A stretch of 64,000 nt of DNA from Flavobacterium luteum (GCF_008806775.1 NZ_WAEM01000002.1:124001-188000); one strand, 5' to 3'. Counted from the first letter of the stretch, positions 28,891 to 38,165 are shown. Notes: generated by a model not told the origin, from the sequence alone. Numbers and translations are program-made.

Positions 28891-28909
28891 CAACTTCAAA
28901 ATAAACTAT

Positions 28910-30655
28910 ATGAATTTATTATATTCTTATCTAAAAAAACATAAAACATTATTATTATTTGCCTTACTGATGGCCGCAATAAATATTTGTTTTAGCCTAT
29001 CTGACTCGGTTATTACAGGAAAATTAATGCAAGATTGCGGGGTTGGGATTGCCAAGTATAAAGGAAACGAAATAGGGTTTATAAAAGCAGTCGGCTTTTG
29101 GCTACTACTATCTTTAGGTGCGTCAATGATTTCTCGTTTAACAAAAAATTTTCAAGATTATTTTACTAATGTTGTCATTCAGCGAACGGGTGCCGAAATG
29201 TATACGGACGGAATTAAAAAATCATTGGATTTGCCTTACGAAGATTTTGAAGACCAACGCAGTGGTGAAACGCTGAGCCGATTGCAAAAAGTAAGAACTG
29301 ATTCTGAAAAATTAATCACTTTATCGATTTCTCTAATTTTTCAAACCATTGTTGGATTTATTTTTGTCATAATTTATATCTCTAGAATTGACTACCGAAT
29401 TTCTTTTATCTTTTTAATTGCCGCGCCTATTATTGCAATATTGAGTTCTTTTTTAGGAAAAAAGATAAAAGTGATTTCTCGTCGAATTGTTATGCAAACG
29501 AATTCTCTTGCTGGCTCTACAACCGAAAGTTTGCGAAATATTGAACTTGTAAAAAGTTTAGGCTTAACAAAACAAGAAGAAAAACGATTAAACACCAATA
29601 CACAAAAAATATTGAGTCTCGAACTACAAAAAATCAGATTCATTAGAAGTTTGAGTTTTATTCAAGGTACAACTGTTCATCTTCTTAGAACCTGTGTCGT
29701 TTTTGCCTTATATTATTTTTTATTTGGCGATAAAATTTTGGTTGGTGATTTGTTAACGATGGTGTTTTTTACTTTCTTTATTTTTGGTCCGTTACAAGAA
29801 TTGAGTTCGTTTATTATTGTTAGAAATGAAACCAAAGTATCGCTAGAAAATTTTCAAAATCTACTGAATTCGCAATCGGAATTCCGACCAGAAAATCCAA
29901 AATCAATCGCAAAAATAGAATCATTGCAATTTTCGAATGTAAGTTTTAAACACAAAACAGCACATTATCCAGCGGTTGAGAACATCAATTTTACAATAAA
30001 AAAGGGAGAAACCATAGCTTTTGTTGGGCCATCTGGAGCTGGAAAAACAACCTTGGTAAAATTATTGGTTGGATTATATCCGCCGGCTCAAGGCGAAGTA
30101 TTGTACAACGACATCAATTCTAAGGAAGTCGATTTATTAGATTTACGCCAACAATTAGGTTTTGTTACCCAAGATGCACAATTGTTTTCAGGAACCATTC
30201 GTGAAAATTTATTGTTTGTAAAACCATTCGCTTCTGATGAAGAGTTATATGATGTTTTAAAAAGAGCGAGTTGTGAAACTTTATTGCAACGTGCGCAAGA
30301 CGGATTAAATTCGACTATTGGTGAGGGAGGCATTAAAGTTTCTGGTGGTGAAAAACAACGATTATCGATTGCTCGTGCTATTTTACGAAATCCAAATTTA
30401 TTGATTTTTGATGAAGCTACTTCGGCTTTAGATTCGATTACCGAAGAAGAAATCAATTCGACTATAAGAACTATTTCAGATACGAATCGAATTACGGTTT
30501 TAATTGCACATCGACTTTCAACTATCATGCACGCTGATACAATTTTTGTTTTAGAACAAGGAAAAATTATTGAGCAAGGAAAACACGACGATTTATTGTT
30601 AGAAAAAGGGTTGTATTACGCGATGTGGAGACAACAAATTGGGGAGAGGAAATAG
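28910..30655 (+). CDS. ABC transporter, fused permease/ATPase (exporter half)
   Basis: A 581-aa exporter half-transporter that should work as a homodimer in the inner membrane. The permease region (about residues 12-305) has some six membrane segments. The ATPase has Walker A GPSGAGKTT (373-381), Q-loop VTQDAQLFSG, signature VSGGEKQ (477-483), Walker B LLIFDE (497-502) and the switch His in IAHRLS. The substrate cannot be read; relatives export lipids, peptides or drugs. Start chosen at the ATG at 28910 because of the promoter position. Confidence 0.93.
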   Translation: MNLLYSYLKKHKTLLLFALLMAAINICFSLSDSVITGKLMQDCGVGIAKYKGNEIGFIKAVGFWLLLSLGASMISRLTKNFQDYFTNVVIQRTGAEMYTDGIKKSLDLPYEDFEDQRSGETLSRLQKVRTDSEKLITLSISLIFQTIVGFIFVIIYISRIDYRISFIFLIAAPIIAILSSFLGKKIKVISRRIVMQTNSLAGSTTESLRNIELVKSLGLTKQEEKRLNTNTQKILSLELQKIRFIRSLSFIQGTTVHLLRTCVVFALYYFLFGDKILVGDLLTMVFFTFFIFGPLQELSSFIIVRNETKVSLENFQNLLNSQSEFRPENPKSIAKIESLQFSNVSFKHKTAHYPAVENINFTIKKGETIAFVGPSGAGKTTLVKLLVGLYPPAQGEVLYNDINSKEVDLLDLRQQLGFVTQDAQLFSGTIRENLLFVKPFASDEELYDVLKRASCETLLQRAQDGLNSTIGEGGIKVSGGEKQRLSIARAILRNPNLLIFDEATSALDSITEEEINSTIRTISDTNRITVLIAHRLSTIMHADTIFVLEQGKIIEQGKHDDLLLEKGLYYAMWRQQIGERK

Positions 30656-30667
30656 ATTTATGTAACA

Positions 30668-31045
30668 TTATAAACCATTAGCTACTCTTGTTATTCCCTT
30701 TTTGATTAATGCTTCATTAAAATTAATAAGTAATCCGAGTTTTATTTTTGTAATTCTCAAATAAGTTAATAACTGTTTTGGATGAACTCTTGAAACTTGT
30801 TCTACAGATTTTATCTCAATAATTACTTTATTTTCAACTATTAAATCCGTCCTAAATCCTACATCGAGAAAAACATTTTCCCAAATAACTGGAATTGGTT
30901 TTTGCCTTTCTACACTCAAACCTATTTTTACTAATTCATGAAAAAGAATTGCTTCATAAACCGACTCCAATAATCCTGGACCAAATTTAGTGTGAATTTT
31001 ATAAGAAATGTCAACAATAATTTTTGATATTTCGTTTTCTGTCAT
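30668..31045 (-). CDS. GxxExxY protein
   Basis: A 125-aa protein with the family-naming motif GPGLLESVYE (residues about 22-31) and a PD-(D/E)xK-like arrangement of strands: DVGFRTDLIVENKVIIEIKSV, with Asp, Glu and Lys placed as in nuclease folds. To my knowledge, members occur in multiple copies in Bacteroidota and other genomes, often next to a short GC-rich inverted repeat; one such repeat lies just upstream (31059-31176). The role is unknown. It lies tail to tail with the ABC exporter, 12 bp apart. Confidence 0.9.
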   Translation of the reverse strand: MTENEISKIIVDISYKIHTKFGPGLLESVYEAILFHELVKIGLSVERQKPIPVIWENVFLDVGFRTDLIVENKVIIEIKSVEQVSRVHPKQLLTYLRITKIKLGLLINFNEALIKKGITRVANGL

Positions 31046-31058
31046 AATTCAATGTGTT

Positions 31059-31176
31059 CACGCAGAGACGCAAAGCTATACCTTTTATAAGTATTTTTAT
31101 CTTCTTATCTATTTGTTAAACTTTTTGCCTAATCCTCATAAAATTTATGTGGCCCTAAACTTTGCGCCTCTGCGTC
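31059..31176. repeat. Inverted repeat beside the GxxExxY gene
   Basis: CACGCAGAGACGCAAAG (31059-31075) and the near-reverse-complement CTTTGCGCCTCTGCGTC (31160-31176) enclose 84 bp of AT-rich DNA. The right arm continues into a second CTTTGCG (31176-31182). The arms are conspicuously GC-rich for this region. I recall similar CGCAGAG-type sequences beside GxxExxY genes in other Bacteroidota. Confidence 0.75.
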
Positions 31177-31214
31177 TTTGCGGGATTTAAAAAATCCAAA
31201 TCGATCAATAAATA

Positions 31215-33851
31215 TTACTTCACAAACTCAACAGCTTTTTCCAAAGCTTCTTTGATTCCATCGACTTTTTTTCCTTTTCCAGAAGCGAAGAAAGGTTGTC
31301 CGCCACCATTTCCATCAATATATTGTCCTAATTCTTTTATTACTACATTTGCGTTCAACCCTTTTGTCGCAACTAATTCTTTTGAAATATAACAATGAAT
31401 ATTAGGCAATCCATCTTCTATAGAAGCTAAAACTACGAATGAATTTGGTTTTGCGTTTCCTAATAATTGCGTTAAATCTTTAGTCGAACTCATAGACAAA
31501 TTTACTTGTTTGGCTAAAAAGTCAATTCCGTTTATTTCTTGAAAATCAGCAACTAAGGCATTCTTCAATCCATCTACTTTTTCTTTCAATAATTGCTCAA
31601 TTTGTTTTTTCAATTTGGCATTATCGTCTTGTAAACTAGTAACCGATTTTAAAATATCTTGTGGGTTTTTCAACATCTCCTTGATTTCTGCTAAAGTACT
31701 TTCTTGGTTTTGATAGAACTCTTTCACAGCATCACCAGTAATAGCTTCAATTCTTCGAATTCCAGCGGCAACCGCTCCTTCTGAAATAATTTTAAAATGC
31801 CAAATTTCAGCTGTGTTTTTTACGTGAATTCCTCCGCAAAGTTCTTTACTTTCACCAAACTCAATCATGCGGACATTATCTCCATATTTTTCTCCAAACA
31901 ACGCCATTGCGCCTTTATCTAAAGCTTGTTGAATTGGAATATTTCTGTGCTCTATTAATTGCAATTGTGCTTCGATTTGGGCATTGACACTTGCTTCTAC
32001 TTTACGTAATTCTTCATCTGATACTTTACTGAAATGTGAAAAGTCAAAACGCAAGTAATTCGGATTGACCAACGACCCTTTTTGTTCCACATGTGTTCCC
32101 AAAATGTTTCGCAAAGCCAAATGCATCAAGTGTGTAGCCGAGTGATTCTTAGAAGTTGTCGTTCTTAATTCAGTATTTACTTTAGCAACAAAACTGGCAT
32201 TTAGATTCTCAGGCAGTTGTTTTGCAAAATGTAAAATTAAGTTATTCTCTTTTTTTGTGTCTAAAATATCAATAGTTTCATTCGGCGAAAATAATTTTCC
32301 TTTATCGCCAACTTGACCACCGCCTTCGGGATAAAACGGCGTATTATCTAAAACTATTTGGTATAGAATTCCGTCTTTTTTAGAATCAACTTTACGGATT
32401 CTAGTAATTTTTACTTCGTTTTCGGTTTTATCATACCCTACAAATGTTTCTATATTTCCTGGAATTAATACATTCCAATCTTCAGTTGAAACTTCAGATG
32501 CAGCACGGGAACGGTTTTTTTGTTCTTGCATAGCAGCTGTAAATCCGGCTTCATCTAATTCATATCCTTTTTCTCTTAAAATCAATGACGTTAAATCAAT
32601 TGGAAATCCAAAAGTGTCATACAATTCAAATGCTTTTGCTCCCGATATCTCTTTTCCTGAAGTTTCAGCAACCACTTTGTCTAATAATTGTAATCCTTGA
32701 TCTAAAGTTCTTAAAAACGAAGCTTCTTCTTCACGAATGACATTGGTAACCAATTGTTGTTGCGATTTGATTTCTGGAAAAAATTCGCCCATTTGATTGG
32801 CTAAAACTTCAACCAATTTGTTGATAAAAGGTTCTTTGGTATTCAAAAATGTAAATCCGTAACGAATGGCACGACGTAAAATCCTGCGAATTACATAACC
32901 TGCACCTGTGTTGGATGGCAATTGTCCGTCGGCAATAGCAAAAGCAACGGCACGAATATGATCTACTACCACTCGAATGGCAATATTGATTTTGTTTTGT
33001 TCCTCAGATATGTTTTTAATATCGTCAGATGTATATTTTAATCCCGTAATTTGCTCTACTTTTTCAATTAATGGTGTGAAAACATCTGTGTCATAATTAG
33101 ATGTTTTGCCTTGTAAAGCCATACACAAACGTTCAAATCCCATACCGGTATCAACGTGTTGCGCTGGTAATTTTTCTAAGGAACCATCGGCTTTACGGTT
33201 GAATTCCATGAAAACGTTGTTCCAAATTTCAACCACTTGTGGATGATCAGCATTGACTAAACTTCGACCTGAAACTGCTGCTCTTTCAGCATCCGTTCTC
33301 AAATCAATATGAATTTCGGAACACGGACCACACGGACCTTGATCTCCCATTTCCCAAAAGTTGTCTTTTTTATTTCCTAAAATAATTCTGTCCTCTGGAA
33401 CGTATTGTTTCCAAATATCAAAAGCTTCCTGGTCAAAAGGAACATTTTCGGAAGGATTACCTTCAAAAACAGAAACGTACAAACGGTCTTTGTCTAACTT
33501 TAAAACTTCAGTTAAAAATTCCCAAGCCCAGTTAATCGCTTCTTTCTTGAAATAATCGCCAAAAGACCAATTGCCCAACATTTCGAACATAGTGTGATGA
33601 TACGTATCGAAGCCCACATCTTCTAAATCGTTGTGTTTTCCTGAAACACGAAGACATTTTTGTGTATCGGCAATTCTTGTACTTTTTGGAATGGCATTCC
33701 CAAGGAAATATTCTTTGAATTGTGCCATTCCAGAGTTATTGAACATCAGGGTTGGGTCATCTTTTAGCACTATTGGTGCCGAGGGAACGATTAAGTGTCC
33801 TTTGCTTTCAAAAAAATCCAGAAACTGCTTACGTATTTGTTGTGATGTCAT
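31215..33851 (-). CDS. alaS: Alanyl-tRNA synthetase
   Basis: The 878-aa enzyme charges tRNA-Ala and edits mischarged Ser/Gly. The class IIc core is at the N-terminus ([19 protein letters not shown], motif [13 protein letters not shown], then a DTGMGFERL motif). The editing domain has the zinc ligands in HSATHLMH and CGGIHV. The C-terminal DHHA1-type C-Ala domain ends with [11 protein letters not shown]. It is a leftward single gene. Confidence 0.98.
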   Translation of the reverse strand: MTSQQIRKQFLDFFESKGHLIVPSAPIVLKDDPTLMFNNSGMAQFKEYFLGNAIPKSTRIADTQKCLRVSGKHNDLEDVGFDTYHHTMFEMLGNWSFGDYFKKEAINWAWEFLTEVLKLDKDRLYVSVFEGNPSENVPFDQEAFDIWKQYVPEDRIILGNKKDNFWEMGDQGPCGPCSEIHIDLRTDAERAAVSGRSLVNADHPQVVEIWNNVFMEFNRKADGSLEKLPAQHVDTGMGFERLCMALQGKTSNYDTDVFTPLIEKVEQITGLKYTSDDIKNISEEQNKINIAIRVVVDHIRAVAFAIADGQLPSNTGAGYVIRRILRRAIRYGFTFLNTKEPFINKLVEVLANQMGEFFPEIKSQQQLVTNVIREEEASFLRTLDQGLQLLDKVVAETSGKEISGAKAFELYDTFGFPIDLTSLILREKGYELDEAGFTAAMQEQKNRSRAASEVSTEDWNVLIPGNIETFVGYDKTENEVKITRIRKVDSKKDGILYQIVLDNTPFYPEGGGQVGDKGKLFSPNETIDILDTKKENNLILHFAKQLPENLNASFVAKVNTELRTTTSKNHSATHLMHLALRNILGTHVEQKGSLVNPNYLRFDFSHFSKVSDEELRKVEASVNAQIEAQLQLIEHRNIPIQQALDKGAMALFGEKYGDNVRMIEFGESKELCGGIHVKNTAEIWHFKIISEGAVAAGIRRIEAITGDAVKEFYQNQESTLAEIKEMLKNPQDILKSVTSLQDDNAKLKKQIEQLLKEKVDGLKNALVADFQEINGIDFLAKQVNLSMSSTKDLTQLLGNAKPNSFVVLASIEDGLPNIHCYISKELVATKGLNANVVIKELGQYIDGNGGGQPFFASGKGKKVDGIKEALEKAVEFVK

Positions 33852-33926
33852 TTATTTGATTTAAAAATTTAAGATTTACCGAGATTGAATTTTTCAATCC
33901 TTAATCTTTAAATGTTATAATTTCTT

Positions 33927-34065
33927 TGCCCCAGATAGTAGTAGAAAGCTTCGCTGTTTTGAAACTTATTTTTTCTTGTGCTGGCAGAGCGACCAAAGGA
34001 AGCTCCTGCAAGCGCAATAGAAAAAAAAATTTCAAGACGAGAACTTGCAACGAATAGCTGGAAAA
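33927..34065. repeat. Large imperfect palindromic intergenic element
   Basis: In the 321-bp gap between alaS and the M23 gene, nested imperfect inverted repeats centre near 33997. The inner pair is TTTTGAAACTTATTTTTTCT with the facing AGAAAAAAAAATTTCAAGA (34019-34037). The outer ends are CCAG (33931-33934) with CTGG (34058-34061) and the adjacent GCCC/GGC. The middle reads GCAGAGCGACCAAAGGAAGC. I recall elements with the same layout (GATAGTAGTGGAAAGC ... GCGACCAAAGGAAGC ... GGATAGCGGG) scattered between Flavobacterium genes. No gene is seen in this gap; a possible leftward -7 box (TATTTTTG) lies at 34151-34158. Confidence 0.55.
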
Positions 34066-34172
34066 GGCATATTAAAATATTTATTGTTAAAAAAATATCA
34101 GAACAGATGAAACATTTATTAAATTTGTTCTACTAACTTTTTACGAAGTGCAAAAATAAGGTATTTTAAAAT

Positions 34173-35150
34173 ATGGCGAAAGTAAAATATTATTTCGATT
34201 CTGAAAATTTGGCTTACCGGAAGATAAAAACAAAAATATCTACAAAATTTGGTGTTGTGGCCTTGTTTTTAGTTGCTTCGGCTTTATTTGGATTCTTATG
34301 TTTTGTAGTGCTTTTGAATACGCCTTTTTTTGAAACGCCTAAAGATAAATTGCAAGCCAGAGAAATAGAAAATTATAAGCTTCGCTATGAAATTTTAAAC
34401 AAAAGAATGAATCAAATAGACGAAGTTTTAGCAGATATTGAAGATAGAGATAACAATATATATAGAGTTTATTTTAACACATCAGCTATTCCATCGGAAC
34501 AACGCAAAGCGGGTTTTGGAGGCGTAAATAGATACAAGGAATTAGAAGGCTATAACAATTCAGACTTGGTTATAAATACATCAAAACGGGTAGATGTAAT
34601 TGCTAAAGAATTGGTTATTCAATCGAAATCATTAGATGAAATTTTGAAATTAGCCAAAGAAAAAAATAATTTATTAGCGGCTATTCCAGCCATTCAGCCC
34701 GTAAGAAATGAAAATTTAAAGCAAATTGCATCAGGTTTTGGATACAGAAATGACCCTTTTACGAAAGCTAGAAAATTTCATGAAGGAATGGACTTTTCTG
34801 CTAAAACAGGAACACCTATTTTTTCTACTGGAAACGGAGTGGTAGAACGAGCAGATAATACCGCATCGGGCTATGGAAACCACATTGTAATTAGGCATGG
34901 TTTTGGATATGAAACTTTATACGGTCATTTAAGCAAATACAATTGTAGAGCAGGACAAAGAGTGAAACGCGGCGATATTATTGGATATGTAGGAAGTACA
35001 GGACGATCTGAAGGACCACATTTGCATTATGAAGTGCATAAAAATGATGAAGTTGTTAACCCCTTGAATTTTTATTACGGAAATATATCGGCAGCAGAGT
35101 ATGTTATTATTACAAAATTAGCGAATCAAGAAAATCAATCCTTAGACTAA
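34173..35150 (+). CDS. M23-family peptidoglycan peptidase, membrane-anchored
   Basis: A 325-aa protein with one N-terminal membrane segment (about residues 26-50), a helical stalk (55-165) and a C-terminal LytM/M23 zinc endopeptidase domain. The metal ligands are visible: His203 and Asp207 in FHEGMDF, and the HxH pair His283/His285 in GPHLHYEVH. It should face the periplasm and cleave, or regulate cleavage of, peptidoglycan cross-links. The stop codon overlaps the MerR gene start by one base (TAATG). Confidence 0.94.
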   Translation: MAKVKYYFDSENLAYRKIKTKISTKFGVVALFLVASALFGFLCFVVLLNTPFFETPKDKLQAREIENYKLRYEILNKRMNQIDEVLADIEDRDNNIYRVYFNTSAIPSEQRKAGFGGVNRYKELEGYNNSDLVINTSKRVDVIAKELVIQSKSLDEILKLAKEKNNLLAAIPAIQPVRNENLKQIASGFGYRNDPFTKARKFHEGMDFSAKTGTPIFSTGNGVVERADNTASGYGNHIVIRHGFGYETLYGHLSKYNCRAGQRVKRGDIIGYVGSTGRSEGPHLHYEVHKNDEVVNPLNFYYGNISAAEYVIITKLANQENQSLD

Positions 35151-35482
35151 TGCATATAGAATTATCACCAGACAAAAGATATTACAGTATTGGCGAAGTA
35201 GCCAAAGCTTTTGATGTTAACGCTTCCTTAATTCGGTTTTGGGACAAAGAATTTGACATTTTGAAACCTAAGAAAAACGCAAAAGGCAACAGAATGTTTA
35301 CTCCTGAAGATGTAAATAACCTAAAGTTAATTTTTCATTTAGTGAAAGAAAGAGGCTTTACTCTTGAAGGTGCCAAAACACATTTGAAAGAAGGCCAAAA
35401 GAAAACTTTGGACAAATTTGAAATTATTAGCAAATTGGAAACTATAAGAACGCAGTTGACAAATATTAAAAATGAACTTTGA
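35150..35482 (+). CDS. MerR-family transcriptional regulator
   Basis: A 110-aa regulator with an N-terminal MerR winged-helix DNA-binding domain (YYSIGEVAKAFDVNASLIRFW, residues about 11-31, then the wing with NAKGNRMFTPEDVN) and a short helical tail for dimerisation. There is no metal- or drug-binding domain. It is translationally coupled to the M23 peptidase, so it may control envelope or division functions. This pairing of M23, MerR and LemA is, as far as I recall, conserved in flavobacteria. Confidence 0.9.
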   Translation: MHIELSPDKRYYSIGEVAKAFDVNASLIRFWDKEFDILKPKKNAKGNRMFTPEDVNNLKLIFHLVKERGFTLEGAKTHLKEGQKKTLDKFEIISKLETIRTQLTNIKNEL

Positions 35483-35544
35483 AATTGAAATTTCAATGAA
35501 AATTTAAAATAAAAACTAAATATTAAACTTTAAAATTAAATAAA

Positions 35545-36132
35545 ATGAGAAGATTTTTGCCTTGGATTATCGGAGCAGTTGTGATTTTTGGAATTTACAG
35601 CTGGGTTAAAGGAATAAATAATACCGCAGTTACTTTAGGACAAACAGTTGAACAATCCTGGGGTGATGTACAAACAGCATATCAAAGAAGAAATGATTTA
35701 ATTGGTAATTTAGTAAATACGGTAAAAGGTGCTGCCGACTTTGAAAAAAGCACTTTAACTGCAGTTATTGAAGCTCGTGCTAAAGCAACTCAAACTACTA
35801 TTGACCCAACAAACATTACTCCTGAAAAATTAGCTGAATTCAATAAAGCTCAGAGTGGGGTAAGTAGTTCGTTATCCAGATTATTGGTTACTGTTGAACA
35901 ATATCCTGAATTGAAAGCCAATCAAAATTTCTTGAAATTACAAGACGAATTGGCAAGTACGGAGAATCAAATTCTAACTGCTAGAACACGTTTCAACGAA
36001 GCTGTCATGCCCTATAATACTCATATTAAAACGTTTCCAAACAGTTTATTTGCAGGTATTTTTGGTTTTAAAGAAAAGGCCTATTTCCAATCTGTTGAAG
36101 GTGCTGAAAAACCAGTTGAAGTTAAGTTCTAA
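35545..36132 (+). CDS. LemA family membrane protein
   Basis: A 195-aa LemA protein: one N-terminal membrane segment (residues about 4-20) then a four-helix bundle, with the family motifs AYQRRNDLIGNLVNTVKG and the helix pair YPELKANQNFLKLQDELAST followed by ARTRFNEAV. The function of LemA is unclear; it is repeatedly linked to TPM-domain proteins, as here. First of three genes LemA-TPM-TPM. Confidence 0.95.
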   Translation: MRRFLPWIIGAVVIFGIYSWVKGINNTAVTLGQTVEQSWGDVQTAYQRRNDLIGNLVNTVKGAADFEKSTLTAVIEARAKATQTTIDPTNITPEKLAEFNKAQSGVSSSLSRLLVTVEQYPELKANQNFLKLQDELASTENQILTARTRFNEAVMPYNTHIKTFPNSLFAGIFGFKEKAYFQSVEGAEKPVEVKF

Positions 36133-36175
36133 TCCTACCCAACCCCTCTAAAGGAGTGGCTTTAAAAAACTAATT

Positions 36176-36613
36176 ATGTCGAAAGTTGAAGATTTTTTAA
36201 CCAAAGAAGAAGAACAAGAAATTGTTGAAGCTATTCGTGTGGCTGAAAAAGAAACTTCTGGAGAGATAAGAGTTCACATAGAAAAAACGACTTCCAAAGT
36301 TCCTTTTGATAGGGCTTTGGAAGTTTTTCACGAATTGAGAATGGACCAAACCGAACTAAAAAACGGGGTTCTTATTTATCTCGCTGTTAAAGACCATAAG
36401 TTCGTAATTTGTGGAGATAAAGGTATTAACGAAGTAGTCCCGAAAGGTTTCTGGGATAGCACAAAAGAAGTTATGGCAACCCATTTTAAAATCGGTAATT
36501 TCAAGCAAGGATTGATTGACGGAATTACTAAAGCTGGCGAACAATTACAAAAATACTTTCCATACGATGCCGGCGACACAAATGAATTATCGAACGAAAT
36601 ATCTAAAGGATAA
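36176..36613 (+). CDS. TPM-domain protein (soluble, 145 aa)
   Basis: A single TPM domain with no signal peptide: EIVEAIRVAEKETSGEIRVH, then GVLIYLAVKDHKFVICGDKG and the conserved FKQGLIDGI helix. TPM proteins have been assigned phosphatase or photosystem-repair chaperone roles in other lineages; here the role is unknown. It is the cytoplasmic partner of the next, membrane-bound TPM gene, whose ATG overlaps the stop codon of this one (TAATG). Confidence 0.9.
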   Translation: MSKVEDFLTKEEEQEIVEAIRVAEKETSGEIRVHIEKTTSKVPFDRALEVFHELRMDQTELKNGVLIYLAVKDHKFVICGDKGINEVVPKGFWDSTKEVMATHFKIGNFKQGLIDGITKAGEQLQKYFPYDAGDTNELSNEISKG

Positions 36614-37428
36614 TGATTGCAATAAAATTAAATTCCAGAATATTTCCAACCCTTTTAGGGTGTTTGTTATTTACACATGTAGGTTTTGCTCAATTTACAA
36701 TACCAGAAAAACCTAGTTTTCAAACTTCGGTATATGATTATGCCGCTATTTTAAGTGCTCAAGAAAAAAAGCAGTTAGAAGAAAAACTAATTAAATATTC
36801 CGATTCGACTACCACTCAAATTGTGGTTATTACAATTGAATCTTTGAAGGGTGAAGATGTTAGTGCTGTAGCTACAAAATGGGGACAAACATGGGGTATT
36901 GGAGGCACAGCTAAAGATGATAATGGGGTAATTATTCTTTTAGCAAAAAACGAAAGAAAAATTGCAATAAACCCAGGTTATGGTCTTGAAGACAGGCTAA
37001 CAGCAGGAATAGGAGGAGAAATAATTAGAAATATTATTATACCCGAGTTTAAAGCTGGAAGTTATTATAATGGTTTAGACAAAGGAACAGATGCCATTTT
37101 TGATGTCTTTGTAGGCAAATACAAAGGCGAACGAAAACAAACCAAAAGCAAAGATTTTCCTATTTTACCATTTATCATAATCATCATCATAATTCTAGTT
37201 TTGATATCTCGAAATAAAAAAGGAGGAGGAAATTCTGGAAATTCTGGGGGGGGAGGCCCTAGTTTATTGGATGTTATTATTTTAAGCAGCTTAGGTAGAA
37301 ACAGCGGAGGTGGCGGTTTTGGAGGTGGATTCGGTGGCTCTTCTGGAGGTGGCGGATTTGGTGGTGGATTTGGTGGTGGATTTGGTGGTGGTGGATTTAG
37401 TGGTGGTGGAAGTAGCGGAGGATGGTAA
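36613..37428 (+). CDS. TPM-domain membrane protein with Gly-rich C-terminus
   Basis: The 271-aa product has a signal peptide (to about residue 26), a periplasmic TPM domain (about 40-175; VYDYAAILSAQEKKQLEEKL, GVIILLAKNERKIAINPGYG), one membrane segment (FPILPFIIIIIIILVLI, about 183-199) and a cytoplasmic tail of about 70 residues, nearly all Gly, Ser and Phe. The tail region includes a run of eight G bases at 37246-37253. It is last of the LemA-TPM-TPM operon. Confidence 0.93.
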   Translation: MIAIKLNSRIFPTLLGCLLFTHVGFAQFTIPEKPSFQTSVYDYAAILSAQEKKQLEEKLIKYSDSTTTQIVVITIESLKGEDVSAVATKWGQTWGIGGTAKDDNGVIILLAKNERKIAINPGYGLEDRLTAGIGGEIIRNIIIPEFKAGSYYNGLDKGTDAIFDVFVGKYKGERKQTKSKDFPILPFIIIIIIILVLISRNKKGGGNSGNSGGGGPSLLDVIILSSLGRNSGGGGFGGGFGGSSGGGGFGGGFGGGFGGGGFSGGGSSGGW

Positions 37429-37458
37429 CTTTTCAAATCATTTGAACTCTATTTTTTT

Positions 37459-37486
37459 AAACTCTACTATTTTTTTTATTAGATTT
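37459..37486. promoter_or_regulatory. Candidate Rrf2 operator upstream of the Rrf2 gene
   Basis: AAACTCTACTA (37459-37469), followed after a T-rich stretch by TAGATTT (37480-37486), gives an imperfect inverted repeat about 50 bp before the regulator gene. The same 11-mer (AAAYTCTACTA) recurs at 37965-37975 and 38170-38180, consistent with autoregulation. Confidence 0.45.
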
Positions 37487-37537
37487 ACCTAATAATACTG
37501 TTTAAACTAGTTCTTTAAGATAATTTCATACTTTAAA

Positions 37538-37951
37538 ATGCTTTCACACAAAACCAAATACGCACTAAAAGCCTTACTTTACTTAGCACAGCAAGACAAA
37601 GATTATATTTCAAAAACTATTGATATTGCCGTAGGGGCTAGTATCCCAAAAAAGTTTTTAGAGCAAATTCTTTTAGACTTAAAAAGAGGACATTTTGTAG
37701 GGAGTAAACAAGGAAAATTTGGCGGTTATTACCTTTTAAAATCAAAAGAAGAAATTACTCTGGCTGAAATTCATCGGTTTTTTGACGGTGCAATTGCGCT
37801 TCTTCCCTGTGCATCTATCAATTTTTACGAACCCTGTTCCGATTGCAAAAACGAGTCTGAATGCCTATTAAGACACGGTTTAATTGCTATTAGAAATGAA
37901 ACTTTAAAAGCAATGGAGGGCATAACGATAGCCTCTTTAGAAAAAAAATAA
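37538..37951 (+). CDS. Rrf2-family transcriptional regulator with four-cysteine motif
   Basis: A 137-aa Rrf2 regulator: winged-helix domain (YALKALLYLAQ, then KKFLEQILLDLKRGHFVGSK, then GGYYLL) and a sensor loop with four cysteines, Cys91, Cys100, Cys103 and Cys109, followed by LLRH. This spacing fits Fe-S-binding members (IscR/NsrR/RsrR group) and the CysR/CymR-like sulfur regulators of the family. Downstream lies a short ORF rich in Met and Cys, then a TonB receptor, so I infer control by iron-sulfur or sulfur status. Matching 11-mers upstream of itself and of the downstream genes suggest it binds them. Confidence 0.9.
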   Translation: MLSHKTKYALKALLYLAQQDKDYISKTIDIAVGASIPKKFLEQILLDLKRGHFVGSKQGKFGGYYLLKSKEEITLAEIHRFFDGAIALLPCASINFYEPCSDCKNESECLLRHGLIAIRNETLKAMEGITIASLEKK

Positions 37952-37965
37952 AAAAATATTTTTTA

Positions 37966-37988
37966 AATTCTACTAATTTTATAGAATT
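37966..37988. promoter_or_regulatory. Candidate Rrf2 operator before the leader ORF and TonB receptor
   Basis: AATTCTA (37966-37972) and TAGAATT (37982-37988) are perfect 7-bp inverted arms with a 9-bp spacer. The element ends 5 bp upstream of the -7 box at 37994-38001, so a bound dimer would cover the promoter. Confidence 0.55.
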
Positions 37989-37993
37989 AATTA

Positions 37994-38001
37994 TATATTT
38001 G
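37994..38001 (+). promoter_or_regulatory. -7 promoter element (TATATTTG) for the leader ORF and TonB receptor
   Basis: TATATTTG fits TAnnTTTG. Transcription would start near 38006, 40 nt before the short ORF and about 200 nt before the TonB receptor ATG. Confidence 0.5.
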
Positions 38002-38045
38002 CCTCCGAATTTAATTCACAATTAAAAATCTAAAATTTAAGAAGT

Positions 38046-38165
38046 ATGAAAACCTTTGCGATGAAGTTAAAAATGAATGAGAATCAAAACTTTAAACTGA
38101 ATTCAAACACAATGAAGCAAAACAAACTATTACCTATGATGTGTATGTGCAGTCAAAAAAAATAA
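38046..38165 (+). CDS. Short ORF (39 aa) ending in five consecutive sulfur amino acids; candidate leader peptide
   Basis: I translated this frame directly: ATG at 38046, TAA at 38163-38165. The 39-residue peptide has seven Met and two Cys, and its end reads KLLPMMCMCSQKK, so five successive residues (31-35, M-M-C-M-C) contain sulfur. It lies between a sulfur/Fe-S-type Rrf2 regulator and a TonB receptor, in the 5' leader of the receptor mRNA, with the receptor ATG 37 nt after its stop. I infer a regulatory leader peptide sensing Met/Cys-tRNA charging. No terminator hairpin lies between the two, so the mechanism would have to be translational. It could instead be a small protein with its own role. 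Confidence 0.6.
   Translation: MKTFAMKLKMNENQNFKLNSNTMKQNKLLPMMCMCSQKK

Noticed and set aside
30088..30528. 146-codon leftward frame inside the ABC exporter
   Set aside because: Lies within the ATPase domain of a well-supported gene; no independent features.
37065..37436. Proline-rich leftward frame opposite the Gly-rich tail of the TPM protein
   Set aside because: It is the complement of GGN codons; the Pro runs are an artefact of a Gly-rich gene on the other strand.
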